Under the pieces are notes generated by a model. The model worked only from the letters and a program-made list of their open reading frames with translations. It was not told where the DNA came from and did no database searches. Shown here piece after piece: positions 21,012 to 29,746 of a stretch of 38,714 bases of DNA. The stretch comes from Gammaproteobacteria bacterium (GTDB lineage: Bacteria; Pseudomonadota; Gammaproteobacteria; Pseudomonadales; Balneatricaceae). The position numbers and the translations under genes were made by a program. The first letter of the stretch is position 1. Each line of letters opens with the position of its first letter. The DNA lies in assembly GCA_028598985.1 (NCBI GenBank), contig JAQRMV010000015.1, positions 1-38,714 on the forward strand, in the 5' to 3' direction.

Positions 21012-22859
21012 TTAATTATCACTCAATCGGTTTAGTAAGCTAATTAGATGTTGTATTTTTGGCACGCCAACAATTGTATCCTGTTGCATTAACTGGCCCT
21101 GAGCATTATAGAACACTAAGGCTGGAGGGCCCACCAAGTTTAGGGACTGCATTAAATCCAGAGCTTGTTGGTCATTAGCAGTAACATCAACTTTGATTAC
21201 CTTGAAGTCTGTTAACGCCAACTGAACTGCAGCATCAGAGAATACAAATGCATCTAATTCTTTGCATGAGATACACCAGTCTGCATAAAAATCTAACATA
21301 ACCGGTTGCTGCCGTTGTTGTGCCTGTTGAAGTAGCATGGGTACAGTAGAAGCCAGAACTTTTGTAACCAGAATATTGTTGGGCTGTTGTAGTGAGCTTG
21401 TGGCAAAGCCCTTTGCGGATATTTGGCCTATCAAGGTTGTGACACCATAGGTGCCCAAAACCACAGCTAATGTTAAGGCTAGAATACGCGAACTAAAGGC
21501 AGTGACTGGCGTTTGCCAAAGATGATGGAGTGCCAAAACTAAGGCCATTACCAAAGCCAGCACGCCCACCAACCCTAAAGTGTACTCAGGCCAAACACGA
21601 TCCGTCATCCATAACGCCATTCCTAGCATCAAGAAACCAAATCCTACTTTTACTCGGTGCATCCATGGGCCTGCTTGTGGAATCCATTTGGCCGCCGAAG
21701 TACCGACCAACAAAAGCGGCAACCCCATGCCTATGCCCATGGTAAATAATGCTAAACCACCTAAAACAGGGTCTCCAGACTGGGCAATGAACAATAATGC
21801 GCCTGCCAAAGGTGCAGCCACACATGGGCCAACCACCAGTGCTGACAAAGCACCCATTATAGCTACCCCAGTATATTGGCCGCCCTTTTGATTGTGTGAC
21901 GCCTTGTTCAAGGTTTGTTGTAAAGCTAGCGGCATTTCAACCCTAACCCAGCCAAACATGGCTCCGGCAAAGACCACAAATAAGCTGGCGATGGTGCCAA
22001 TGACAAGGGGGTGCTGCAAAGCAATTTGAACATTGGCACCACTGAGCCCAGCTACAACGCCCGCAATGCTGTATGTGGCAGCCATAGCCAATACATAAGT
22101 AGCAGACAAGGCTAAGCTTTTCTTAGGGCTTGGTTTGGGATGAAGGCCCACAATAATGGTGGACAAAATAGGCACCATTGGTAACACACAAGGGGTAAGC
22201 GCCAGCGCTAAACCGGCTATTAGGAAAAGAGCTAACAGGCTTAAGGTAGAGCTGTTTTGCAATTGCTCAGTAAACCAGCCTGCGTTGGTGCCGCTCACTT
22301 TGGCCCAGTTTAAATTTGAACTGTTCTTTTTTAGGTCTTGAGGCTGCGAGGTATTGGTGTTGATGGATGTAAGGTTAAAATGTGTCGTTTGAGGTGGATA
22401 ACATACCCCCCCCTCCCAACACCCTTGGTAGCCAACGGTAATACTTGTTACGGCAGTTTTTCCAGCTGGAATTGCTCCACTCACGTGCAGTTGATTGTAA
22501 TAAACCTTAGTAGTACCAAAAATAGGGTCTTGTTTTATCTTAGCTGGAGGAAGCGAGTTGATCCTTAAGGGCTGTCCGGACGAAGTGGTAAAGGTTAGCT
22601 TATCTTGATATAGATAATAATCTGGTGCAATTGACCAAACCAACTCAATGCGCTCATCATCTTGCTCTAAATTAACTGAAAACACTTGCTCAACAGGTAA
22701 TGGATGCTGCCCATTACTAAACAAACCACCATAACTGCCAGTTGAAACTAAGGCGATTAAAATTAGGCCAAAATACCTTGATATAAAGCCACTTGACCTT
22801 TTAATTATGGGTGTTTTTATCATCCATGGCTCTAAATTGGTAATTGAGTGAGTTTTCAT
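21012..22859 (-). CDS. dsbD: Thiol:disulfide interchange protein DsbD
   Basis: Inner-membrane electron conduit passing reducing power from cytoplasmic thioredoxin to periplasmic DsbC and others. All three domains are present: signal peptide and N-terminal DsbD-alpha with QGCWEGGVC (Cys147, Cys153), a membrane domain of about eight segments with TPCVLPMVP (Cys224) and GPCVAAPLAG (Cys346), and a C-terminal thioredoxin domain with DWCISCKE (Cys529, Cys532; CVAC in E. coli). Start ATG 22859 has AAGGG upstream. ATG 22823 is an alternative giving a tighter signal peptide, and the frame is open to 22940. Divergent from aroF. Confidence 0.93.
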   Translation of the reverse strand: MKTHSITNLEPWMIKTPIIKRSSGFISRYFGLILIALVSTGSYGGLFSNGQHPLPVEQVFSVNLEQDDERIELVWSIAPDYYLYQDKLTFTTSSGQPLRINSLPPAKIKQDPIFGTTKVYYNQLHVSGAIPAGKTAVTSITVGYQGCWEGGVCYPPQTTHFNLTSINTNTSQPQDLKKNSSNLNWAKVSGTNAGWFTEQLQNSSTLSLLALFLIAGLALALTPCVLPMVPILSTIIVGLHPKPSPKKSLALSATYVLAMAATYSIAGVVAGLSGANVQIALQHPLVIGTIASLFVVFAGAMFGWVRVEMPLALQQTLNKASHNQKGGQYTGVAIMGALSALVVGPCVAAPLAGALLFIAQSGDPVLGGLALFTMGIGMGLPLLLVGTSAAKWIPQAGPWMHRVKVGFGFLMLGMALWMTDRVWPEYTLGLVGVLALVMALVLALHHLWQTPVTAFSSRILALTLAVVLGTYGVTTLIGQISAKGFATSSLQQPNNILVTKVLASTVPMLLQQAQQRQQPVMLDFYADWCISCKELDAFVFSDAAVQLALTDFKVIKVDVTANDQQALDLMQSLNLVGPPALVFYNAQGQLMQQDTIVGVPKIQHLISLLNRLSDN

Positions 22860-22973
22860 TTGTTTGCAGCCCTTTGTTTGTGTTACAAAGTACGGCTTGA
22901 TTATAGCGTTTTGGCGAACACATACGCTATTATTTACCAAATTTTTACTATGACCACTGTATTGAGAAACGCC

Positions 22974-24053
22974 ATGACGGATCGCCGCATTGAAGACCTA
23001 AACATTGCCAGCCAACAGATTTTAACGTCGCCAGAAGACTTAAAAAATCAATTACCAACAACCAGCATGATTGCAGATGGCGTGATGCAAGCGCGTCAGA
23101 CCATTAAAAATATTTTGGATGGTAAAGACCACCGGTTATTTGTAGTGGTTGGTCCCTGCTCTATCCATGATACGCAAGCTGCTTTGGATTATGGTCGCCG
23201 CTTAGCTGTTCTTGCGGAAGAGCTTAAAGACTCACTTTACATTGTAATGCGTGTTTATTTTGAAAAGCCGCGTACTACTGTAGGCTGGAAAGGCTTAATC
23301 AACGACCCACATTTAGATGGCACCTTCGACATTGAAACAGGTTTGCACATTGGCCGTAAGCTTATGTTGGATTTGGCTGCCATGGGCCTACCGCTTGCTA
23401 CTGAAGCCCTAGACCCTATTTCGCCACAGTATCAGTCGGATCTGTGGAGTTGGGCCGCAATTGGAGCAAGGACTACCGAGTCTCAAACACATCGTGAAAT
23501 GTCTTCTGGCCTTTCCTGTCCAATAGGTTTTAAAAATGGCACAGATGGCGGTTTAACGGTCGCCTTTAACGCGTTAGAGTCTATGGCGTCGCCACATTCA
23601 TTCTTAGGCATTAATCCACATGGCCAAGTTTCAATCACTCGCACTAGTGGCAATCAATATGGTCACGTGGTGTTACGGGGTGGCGGTGGTAAACCCAACT
23701 ATGATTCAGTAAATGTGGCTTTGTGTGAGCAAGCCTTAGCTAAAGATGGGTTATCTGGCAACATCATGGTGGATTGTAGCCATGCCAACTCAAGTAAGGA
23801 TCCTTCTATACAGCCATTGGTGATGGATAACATTGCCCAACAAATTAATGAAGGTAATGACTCTATTATTGGCCTCATGATTGAAAGCCATATTAACTGG
23901 GGCAATCAGTCCATTCCGGAAGATTTATCTGAACTGCAGTATGGTGTTTCTGTCACTGATGCATGTATTGATTGGGATACCACACAGACTAGCATGCGAG
24001 AACTTGCGGCAAAATTGAAGCAGAGTTTGCCTAAGCGTGCCCGTGTAGCTTAG
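22974..24053 (+). CDS. aroF: 3-deoxy-7-phosphoheptulonate synthase (DAHP synthase, AroF type)
   Basis: First step of the shikimate pathway: phosphoenolpyruvate plus erythrose 4-phosphate gives DAHP. The class I enzyme has VVGPCSIHD, RVYFEKPRTTVGWKGLINDP, IGARTTESQTHREM and VDCSHANSSKD. The segment LPLATEALDPISPQY is the AroF (tyrosine-sensitive) form from memory, not the AroG or AroH form. The frame extends to 22848; ATG 22974 is chosen for GAGA at 22964-22967 and because 359 residues align with E. coli AroF (356) at the N-terminus. ATG 22950 is possible. Paralogue naming is less sure than enzyme class. Confidence 0.92.
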   Translation: MTDRRIEDLNIASQQILTSPEDLKNQLPTTSMIADGVMQARQTIKNILDGKDHRLFVVVGPCSIHDTQAALDYGRRLAVLAEELKDSLYIVMRVYFEKPRTTVGWKGLINDPHLDGTFDIETGLHIGRKLMLDLAAMGLPLATEALDPISPQYQSDLWSWAAIGARTTESQTHREMSSGLSCPIGFKNGTDGGLTVAFNALESMASPHSFLGINPHGQVSITRTSGNQYGHVVLRGGGGKPNYDSVNVALCEQALAKDGLSGNIMVDCSHANSSKDPSIQPLVMDNIAQQINEGNDSIIGLMIESHINWGNQSIPEDLSELQYGVSVTDACIDWDTTQTSMRELAAKLKQSLPKRARVA

Positions 24054-24076
24054 AAATATTAAGTTATTGGTAACGC

Positions 24077-24110
24077 AAAAAAAACCAGCACGTATTGCTG
24101 GTTTTTTTTT
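24077..24110. terminator. Bidirectional terminator between aroF and nfuA
   Basis: AACCAGCA (24083-24090), loop CGTAT, TGCTGGTT (24096-24103), preceded by an A tract and followed by T8 or more. A strong intrinsic terminator for both convergent genes. Confidence 0.9.
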
Positions 24111-24126
24111 GAAAACACCATCCAGT

Positions 24127-24720
24127 CTACATATAGGCATTTTCGGTATTAGAATGGTCTGTAACGTCTCTTACCGCATTGATACCAGGTATTTTTTCTT
24201 TCAAAGTTTTTTCAACGCCTTCTTTTAGCGTTAAAGACACAGAGCTGCAACCCTGACAGCCACCGCCAAACTTTAATACGGCCACATTGCCTTCTTCTTC
24301 TGCCACCACACCTACCAAGCTCACGTCACCGCCATGGGAGGCTAAGCTGGGATTGATCTCGGTATAAAGGTAGTAATTAACTTGTGCGTCTAATGGACTA
24401 TCTGCACTGACCTGAGGCATTTTAGCGTTAGGCGCTTTAATAGTAAGCTGACCACCCATACGATCCGAGCTATAGTCGATAAAAGCGTCTTCTAAATAGT
24501 CTACGCTGGCAGGATCAACATAAACTCGAAATTTCTCCAAATCTGAAAATTCATCGGTAATTTTTACTTCATCAGGGCGACAATAGGCTAAGCAGGTTTC
24601 AGCATTTGGAGTACCTGGATCTGTGACAAAAATACGTACAGCAATGTCTTTTTCATCTTGTTTTGATAACAATTCTGCCAGATAGTCTTGGGCGCTTGGG
24701 GTGATGTCAATGTAATCCAC
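24127..24720 (-). CDS. nfuA: Fe/S biogenesis protein NfuA
   Basis: Carrier that delivers [4Fe-4S] clusters to targets such as aconitases and lipoyl synthase. The 197 residues comprise a degenerate A-type N-terminal domain and a C-terminal Nfu domain with the cluster motif [22 protein letters not shown] (Cys155, Cys158; E. coli Cys149, Cys152). [15 protein letters not shown] sequence ([13 protein letters not shown]) is also typical. It is monocistronic, with an IscR-like site over its promoter. Confidence 0.95.
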   Translation of the reverse strand: MDYIDITPSAQDYLAELLSKQDEKDIAVRIFVTDPGTPNAETCLAYCRPDEVKITDEFSDLEKFRVYVDPASVDYLEDAFIDYSSDRMGGQLTIKAPNAKMPQVSADSPLDAQVNYYLYTEINPSLASHGGDVSLVGVVAEEEGNVAVLKFGGGCQGCSSVSLTLKEGVEKTLKEKIPGINAVRDVTDHSNTENAYM

Positions 24721-24778
24721 TGTTTAATCCTTTGTTGCTGGCTAGATGAGGATGTAATGAATCCTCAAATCAGGGCTT

Positions 24779-24808
24779 ATTATATACCCTACTGTTTTAC
24801 TTGGGTAT
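24779..24808 (-). promoter_or_regulatory. nfuA promoter with IscR type 1-like operator
   Basis: Read leftwards, -10 TATAAT is at 24784-24779 with a poor -35. Overlapping it, 24784-24808 is a 25-bp imperfect palindrome with arms ATACCC and GGGTAT. Compared with the E. coli IscR type 1 consensus as I remember it (ATASYYGACT-RWWWY-AGTCRRSTAT), 22 of 25 positions agree. Repression by [2Fe-2S]-IscR of an Fe-S assembly gene would be biologically coherent. Confidence 0.7.
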
Positions 24809-24812
24809 TCAT

Positions 24813-24841
24813 TTTAAAGACTGGACAAAAAAGCATATAAT
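24813..24841 (+). promoter_or_regulatory. Putative sigma-70 promoter of the MATE-antiporter operon
   Basis: TTTAAA (24813-24818), a 17-base spacer, and TATAAT (24836-24841), 48 bases before ATG 24890. The -35 matches four of six positions. It is adjacent to the IscR-like site, which ends five bases upstream of the -35. Confidence 0.45.
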
Positions 24842-24889
24842 ACCCGTTACTCACACAAAGCTTTAATTGAGCGTCCGTAGCAGCCCTTA

Positions 24890-26239
24890 ATGAACCAGCC
24901 TTCCTCCTCCCCAACATCCCATTTGACGCAGCCCTCTGTAGCTGCTCTTTGGCACATTGCTGCGCCATTAAGTGGCGCCATGTTATCGCAGGCGGTGTTA
25001 GGCCTTGTTGATACTGCATTAGTTGGTAACTTGGGTGGATTAGCTTTGGCCAGCATTAGTATTGGAAGTTACCTTGTTTTCATTTTAGTGGCCCTACTCA
25101 CGGGTTTTGGTACGGGCTTACATGGTTTGGTGTCACAACATAACCAAAGCCATCAGGATTGGCTCGTTACTGGCCTTGTATTAGGTCTGTTTATGTCCGT
25201 TGCGTTAGGGGTTCTTGGTGCATTTTCACTCAATAATATAATCAATTTATTTGTCTTAGATGACCGCATCAATAGCTTGGCCGCACATTATAGCCAATGG
25301 CGTCTTTGGAGCTTGCCGGCCATTGTGATTAGCATTGTTATTAGGATCTACTGGAGCGACCGTGGTATACCTTGGCATTACACCAAAACAGTTGTTTTAG
25401 CCCATTTGCTTAACGTACCTATCAGTTATGGGCTTATTTATGGCATTGCAGGTTTGCCTGCAATGGGCGCCGTGGGTGCCGGTGTCGGCACCAGCATTGC
25501 ACTTTGGATTGGGGTGTTTTTGCAGTTGAATTTGTTGTTTCAAAAAAAGGTAAAACTAACACTTAATAGCCCGTTTTTTAGTGTTGCGAAACTGCTGATG
25601 GTATTACGCTTTATCTGGCCACCTATGCTGCAACAACTAACCTTTGCGCTGCATTTGGCGGTATTTTTATGGATCTTAAGCCAGCTTGGCGCTTCGGTTA
25701 TGGCAGCTTCTTTCAGTGTGCTTAATGTGGGATTGTTGCTTATTTTACCCGCTATTGGTTTAGGGCAAGCCGCCCTCACCTTAATGGGTACAAGCTTGGC
25801 CAACAATGATAAAGTATTAGCCGTGTCTTGGGGTGGCCTGATTATACGCTGCGGGTCTTTGATCGCCATTATGTTAGCCATATTTGTATCGATCACTAAC
25901 CATTGGTTGGCACAATTATTGTTAGTCAACGCAGAGCTTCAACAACTCACTGCTACAGCTTTGCCTTGGTATTCTGCAGCTATGGTGTTAGAAACTGGTA
26001 TCATCATATTAAGCCGCTTCTTGTTTGTAGCGGGATTAAGAAAAACCACGTTGTTAATGATGACCGCAGGCCAATGGCTGCTATTTTTGCCATTGTTAGC
26101 CTGGCTAGCACCTAGTTATGGTTTTATGTTTGTATGGTGGTTGCATATCGCCTATCGAGTGTTGGTCTGGTTGCTGCTGTGGGTGGTTTGGCAACGCGTT
26201 ATAAATCAGCCTCAGCTGGCATCATCTATCCCTAAATAA
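24890..26239 (+). CDS. MATE-family efflux transporter (DinF-like)
   Basis: Integral membrane Na+- or H+-driven multidrug/toxin exporter of 449 residues with about 12 predicted hydrophobic segments. The opening HIAAPLSGAMLSQAVLGLVDTALVGNLGGLALASISIGSYL is the MATE signature of the DinF subfamily, and LIYGIAGLPAMGAVGAGVGTSIALWIG is the matching second-half motif. The substrate cannot be read from sequence. It is followed nine bases later by an antiporter gene, so they are co-transcribed. No damage-inducible (LexA-type) box is seen upstream. Confidence 0.9.
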   Translation: MNQPSSSPTSHLTQPSVAALWHIAAPLSGAMLSQAVLGLVDTALVGNLGGLALASISIGSYLVFILVALLTGFGTGLHGLVSQHNQSHQDWLVTGLVLGLFMSVALGVLGAFSLNNIINLFVLDDRINSLAAHYSQWRLWSLPAIVISIVIRIYWSDRGIPWHYTKTVVLAHLLNVPISYGLIYGIAGLPAMGAVGAGVGTSIALWIGVFLQLNLLFQKKVKLTLNSPFFSVAKLLMVLRFIWPPMLQQLTFALHLAVFLWILSQLGASVMAASFSVLNVGLLLILPAIGLGQAALTLMGTSLANNDKVLAVSWGGLIIRCGSLIAIMLAIFVSITNHWLAQLLLVNAELQQLTATALPWYSAAMVLETGIIILSRFLFVAGLRKTTLLMMTAGQWLLFLPLLAWLAPSYGFMFVWWLHIAYRVLVWLLLWVVWQRVINQPQLASSIPK

Positions 26240-26248
26240 GGCATCTTA

Positions 26249-27436
26249 ATGCACACTGAATCGGTTATTTTTTCATTTTTCTTAATCTTCACAGGGGCGG
26301 CCATATTAGCCACCTTGTCGTTGTATTTTCGCCAACCACTGTTGCTGGCTTACATTGTTTTAGGTGCCATGCTGGGGCCCTTTGGCCTGCAGTGGGTTGT
26401 GGACACCGAATTGCTTGCTGATGTTTCCCATGTGGGCATTATTTTCTTATTGTTTCTTATTGGCTTGGATATGCAGCCTAGTCACCTATTTCAGATGCTG
26501 CGTAAGGGTTATATGATAGCCTTTGTCAGCTCAATAGTGTTTGCATTACTAGGATTTGGTGTGGGTTATGGGTTTGGTTTTAACACTATGGACAGCCTTA
26601 TAATTGGAGCCTCGACAATGTTTTCGAGCACCATCATAGGTATCAAACTACTACCAACAACAGTGTTGCATCACAAACAAACCGGCGAGCTGGTAGTAGG
26701 TTTGCTGTTGCTTCAAGACTTAATAGCCATTGTATTATTAACCTTGTTAACCACCCTAGGCCAGCAGTTCACTCAAGGTTTAGAGTTAACCCTAAGTAGT
26801 GATTTATTAATAAGCCTAGGCGCCCTTCCCGTGGTGATGGTGGCGGCTTTAGGTGTTGTTCGCTGGGTTTTATTGCCACTAATTCAAAAATTTGATCGGT
26901 TTCACGAATATATATTCCTGTTAGCTTTGGGCTGGTGTCTAGGTTTGGCCGAAGTGGCTCACAGTATCGGGTTGTCCGCCGAAATTGGTGCGTTTATCGC
27001 CGGTGTAAGCTTAGCTTCTAGCCCTATTAGTCAATACATAGCAATTAACTTAAAGCCCATCAGGGACTTCTTTTTGGTATTGTTTTTCTTCTCTATCGGA
27101 GCCAGCTTTAACTTTCCGCTTATGCACTCGATCTGGTTTCAGTGTTTTGTATTAGCCGTTCTTGTGGTGAGTGTAAAACCCATTGTGTTTGGTTGGATTA
27201 TTAGGCCTATTTGCAAGTCTAAATCAACCTCGTGGGAAGTAGGGTTTAGACTAGGGCAAACCAGTGAATTCTCAATATTGATAGCCACTTTGGCGGCTTC
27301 TAGCATGCTTATTAGTGAATCTGCCTCTCTACTTATCCAGGCGACAGCAATCATAACTTTTGTGGTTTCATCCTACATCGTTGTATGGAACTTTAAGTCT
27401 CCTATAGCGGTGAAGGATCACTTACGACACGACTAA
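26249..27436 (+). CDS. KefB-type monovalent cation:proton antiporter (CPA2), no RCK domain
   Basis: Membrane antiporter of the CPA2 family, predicted to exchange K+ or Na+ for H+. The 395 residues contain only the transmembrane module: LAYIVLGAMLGPFGL near residue 33, HVGIIFLLFLIGLDM, GASTMFSSTIIGIKLLP and LLLLQDLIAIVLL with the family aspartate, and AEIGAFIAGVSLA. The C-terminal TrkA-N/RCK domain of KefB and KefC (about 600 residues) is absent, with a natural stop rather than a frameshift. AAGG lies seven bases before ATG 26249. Second gene of the MATE operon. Confidence 0.88.
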   Translation: MHTESVIFSFFLIFTGAAILATLSLYFRQPLLLAYIVLGAMLGPFGLQWVVDTELLADVSHVGIIFLLFLIGLDMQPSHLFQMLRKGYMIAFVSSIVFALLGFGVGYGFGFNTMDSLIIGASTMFSSTIIGIKLLPTTVLHHKQTGELVVGLLLLQDLIAIVLLTLLTTLGQQFTQGLELTLSSDLLISLGALPVVMVAALGVVRWVLLPLIQKFDRFHEYIFLLALGWCLGLAEVAHSIGLSAEIGAFIAGVSLASSPISQYIAINLKPIRDFFLVLFFFSIGASFNFPLMHSIWFQCFVLAVLVVSVKPIVFGWIIRPICKSKSTSWEVGFRLGQTSEFSILIATLAASSMLISESASLLIQATAIITFVVSSYIVVWNFKSPIAVKDHLRHD

Positions 27437-27465
27437 AAAAGCCCCATCAAATAGCTTGATGAGGC
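27435..27465 (-). terminator. Intrinsic terminator of the OmpA-like gene
   Basis: Read leftwards, GCCTCATCAA, a short loop and TTGATGGGGC (27465-27441) are followed by TTTTTT (27440-27435). The T tract overlaps the stop codon of the convergent antiporter gene. Confidence 0.75.
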
Positions 27466-27470
27466 TCAAT

Positions 27471-27493
27471 GGCTACCGTAAAGGTGGCTTTTT
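27471..27493 (+). terminator. Intrinsic terminator of the MATE-antiporter operon
   Basis: GGCTACC (27471-27477), loop GTAAA, GGTGGCT (27483-27489, two wobble pairs), then a T run to 27493. The T tract overlaps the stop codon of the convergent OmpA-like gene. Confidence 0.7.
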
Positions 27494-28115
27494 AATTGAT
27501 GGTTTTAACTTGTGTTTTAATGATCACTTCCGCTCGTCTACTGGCGGCAAGGTTTTCTTCACCATTTTCTAGTACGGGTTTTGCTTCACCTTGAGCAAAA
27601 CTAGAGGAAGTTTTGACTCCATATCCACTCAAATATTGAATAATTGAATCCACACGATGCTGTGACAAATCTAAATTATAAGCAGTCTCACCTCGGGTGT
27701 CTGCGTGCCCCACTACTCGTACTGATAATAGTTGTTCAACATCCTGTGTTCTAGCAATAAGTTTGTTAAGAGCTGCTTTTGCATCCATGCCTAAAACCGC
27801 ACTATCGGTTTCAAAGTTGATTAAAACAGCATGAGTTTGAACAGATAGTATAACTTTTTCCGGCGCGGGCACTACTTCTTCAATCATTTTCTCGGGCATT
27901 TCTTCTGCCATTTCTTCGACCATTTCGGGCTCATGGCATGAATCACGCCCAAGGCTAGCAAAGTCGAATGCACGTACACATTCACCGTTGGATGTAACTA
28001 TTTCGTGACCATCTGTGGTGGTCCAAACAGTATTAGACCCATGGGCGCCATCTCCCAAAGAAGGTATTGTTACTAGGGCCGCTGCTAAACCTAAAACGGA
28101 GTGATTCAATTTCAT
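27492..28115 (-). CDS. OmpA-family outer-membrane/peptidoglycan-binding protein
   Basis: A 207-residue exported protein. A signal peptide (MKLNHSVLGLAAALVTIPSLG) is followed by a short region with two cysteines (GECVRAFDFASLGRDSC), like the disulfide segment preceding the OmpA domain of RmpM-like proteins. Then comes an acidic Glu/Met-rich linker (VEEMAEEMPEKMIEE, about residues 80-95) and a C-terminal OmpA domain with INFETDSAVL, VVGHADTRGE, NLDLSQHRVDSIIQYL and the closing NLAASRRAEVII, whose aspartate and arginine bind diaminopimelate in relatives. There is no N-terminal beta-barrel, so it is probably periplasmic and links peptidoglycan to the envelope. Monocistronic. Confidence 0.88.
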   Translation of the reverse strand: MKLNHSVLGLAAALVTIPSLGDGAHGSNTVWTTTDGHEIVTSNGECVRAFDFASLGRDSCHEPEMVEEMAEEMPEKMIEEVVPAPEKVILSVQTHAVLINFETDSAVLGMDAKAALNKLIARTQDVEQLLSVRVVGHADTRGETAYNLDLSQHRVDSIIQYLSGYGVKTSSSFAQGEAKPVLENGEENLAASRRAEVIIKTQVKTIN

Positions 28116-28238
28116 TACGCTGTTACTCCAATAATGGTTTTTACTAAAAATTAATCAAGTACATTATTAAATGTAGTACAGGTTTTTAATTGTGCAAATT
28201 AATTTTCGTAGCATCGTGTTAAATTAAATATAGTGTTT

Positions 28239-29588
28239 TTAACTTGGCGTGCGCATGGTCACCAGTTCTTCAGCGCTAGTAGGATGAATGCCTATAGTGG
28301 CATCGAAGTCTGCTTTAGTCGCACCAGCCTTCATAGCCACCGCAAAACCTTGCAACATTTCTCCAGCGCCTTCACCTACAATATGTAAACCAATGACTTT
28401 ATCCGTAGATTTATCCACAATGAGCTTCATAAAACTACGTTCATCACTACCACTTAGCGTGTGTTTCATGGGTTTAAAGTCGGAACGGTATACACTAATT
28501 TCGCCGTGTTGTTCAATGGCCTGATGCTCTGTTAAACCGATGGTGCCTACATTGGGCTGAGTAAACACAGCCGTTGGGATGAGGCTATAGTCCATCTGTT
28601 TGCTACCATCACCGTACCAATGATTCACCAACGTCATGGCTTCGGCCAAGGCCACTGGGGTTAGTTCAATGCCTCCTGTCACATCTCCTAATGCATAAAT
28701 ATTGTCTACATTAGTTTGGAATTTATCGTTCACTGAGATGGTGCCGTTCCAGGTAGTTTCTACCCCTACTTGTTCTAGGCCTATGCCTGCTAACCTAGGT
28801 TTACGCCCGATGGCCATAAGCACTTGATCTACTTCTATGGTGCTGCCGTCTTCAAAGGTCACTAGCAGGCTTTCATCGGTTTGTTTTACCACATTACTGA
28901 CTTGGCTGTGGTAGTTAAAGTCGATGCCCTGCTTGCGCATTTCTTGATCTACAAAATGACGAATGTCTTCATCAAAGCTGCGCATAATTAGGTCGCCTCG
29001 GTAAGACACTTGTACTTGGCTACCTAGTCCGTTAAATATACAAGCAAACTCTAACGCAATATAACCTGCACCCACCACTAACAGGCGTTTTGGAAACTCG
29101 GGTAAATCAAAAATTTCGTCGGAGCTTATCAATAAGTGTGCGTAATCTACTTGAGGAATGTTTGGGGTTCCACCGGTTGCGATGACAATACGTTTTGCCG
29201 TGTATTCTTGATCGCCTACGATCACCGTATGTCGGTCCTTAAGGCTGGCGTAGCCACGTATAATCTGAGCCCCTGAGTTGTCTAGGAGATTACCGTAAAT
29301 ACCATTGAGGCGGCTAATTTCAACCTGCTTGTTAGCCACTAATGTAGGCCAGTTAAAGTGTGTTGATGGGACGTCCCATCCAAAGCCTTTAGCGTTGTGG
29401 AAGTCATGACTAAAATGACTTGCATAGGTATAAAGTTTTTTAGGAACACAACCCACATTAACACACGTGCCACCTAATTCCCGATCATCTGCAACCGCTA
29501 CTTTAACACCTTCATTTGCAGCCATACGTGCAGTTCTTACCCCACCAGAACCTGCGCCGATCACAAATACATCAAAATCAAATTCCAT
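28239..29588 (-). CDS. gorA: Glutathione-disulfide reductase
   Basis: NADPH-dependent flavoenzyme reducing oxidised glutathione. The 449 residues match E. coli Gor (450). The FAD-site GAGSGGVRTARMAA near residue 11, the redox-active GGTCVNVGCVPKKLYTYA (Cys42, Cys47), the NADPH-binding VVGAGYIALEFA, and the C-terminal catalytic GIHPTSAEELVTM (His435) are all present. CVNVGCVPKK with LYTYA favours glutathione reductase over dihydrolipoamide dehydrogenase. Divergent from xthA, so the 158-bp spacer serves two oxidative-stress-related genes. No obvious OxyR site was recognised. Confidence 0.94.
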   Translation of the reverse strand: MEFDFDVFVIGAGSGGVRTARMAANEGVKVAVADDRELGGTCVNVGCVPKKLYTYASHFSHDFHNAKGFGWDVPSTHFNWPTLVANKQVEISRLNGIYGNLLDNSGAQIIRGYASLKDRHTVIVGDQEYTAKRIVIATGGTPNIPQVDYAHLLISSDEIFDLPEFPKRLLVVGAGYIALEFACIFNGLGSQVQVSYRGDLIMRSFDEDIRHFVDQEMRKQGIDFNYHSQVSNVVKQTDESLLVTFEDGSTIEVDQVLMAIGRKPRLAGIGLEQVGVETTWNGTISVNDKFQTNVDNIYALGDVTGGIELTPVALAEAMTLVNHWYGDGSKQMDYSLIPTAVFTQPNVGTIGLTEHQAIEQHGEISVYRSDFKPMKHTLSGSDERSFMKLIVDKSTDKVIGLHIVGEGAGEMLQGFAVAMKAGATKADFDATIGIHPTSAEELVTMRTPS

Positions 29589-29650
29589 AAGGCTAAATCT
29601 CTATAACTAAATTCACGATGGAGTAATCTTACGGAAACAACTTGGCTGCG

Positions 29651-29679
29651 TTCAAACGCCCAGCAATTTCCATTACAAT
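29651..29679 (+). promoter_or_regulatory. Putative sigma-70 promoter of xthA
   Basis: TTCAAA (29651-29656), a 17-base spacer, and TACAAT (29674-29679), about 67 bases before the xthA ATG. Matches are four of six and five of six at ideal spacing. Confidence 0.45.
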
Positions 29680-29746
29680 AGACTTAAGTTTATCAGCCTT
29701 CCAGCGTTATTGTTGGTTTTACATCACCATTGTTTGAGCTATTAAC

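Noticed and set aside
26249..27436. Antiporter gene as a truncated pseudogene of KefB
   Set aside because: The membrane module is complete, the stop is followed at once by terminators, and RCK-less CPA2 antiporters are common. No downstream remnant of an RCK domain is present.
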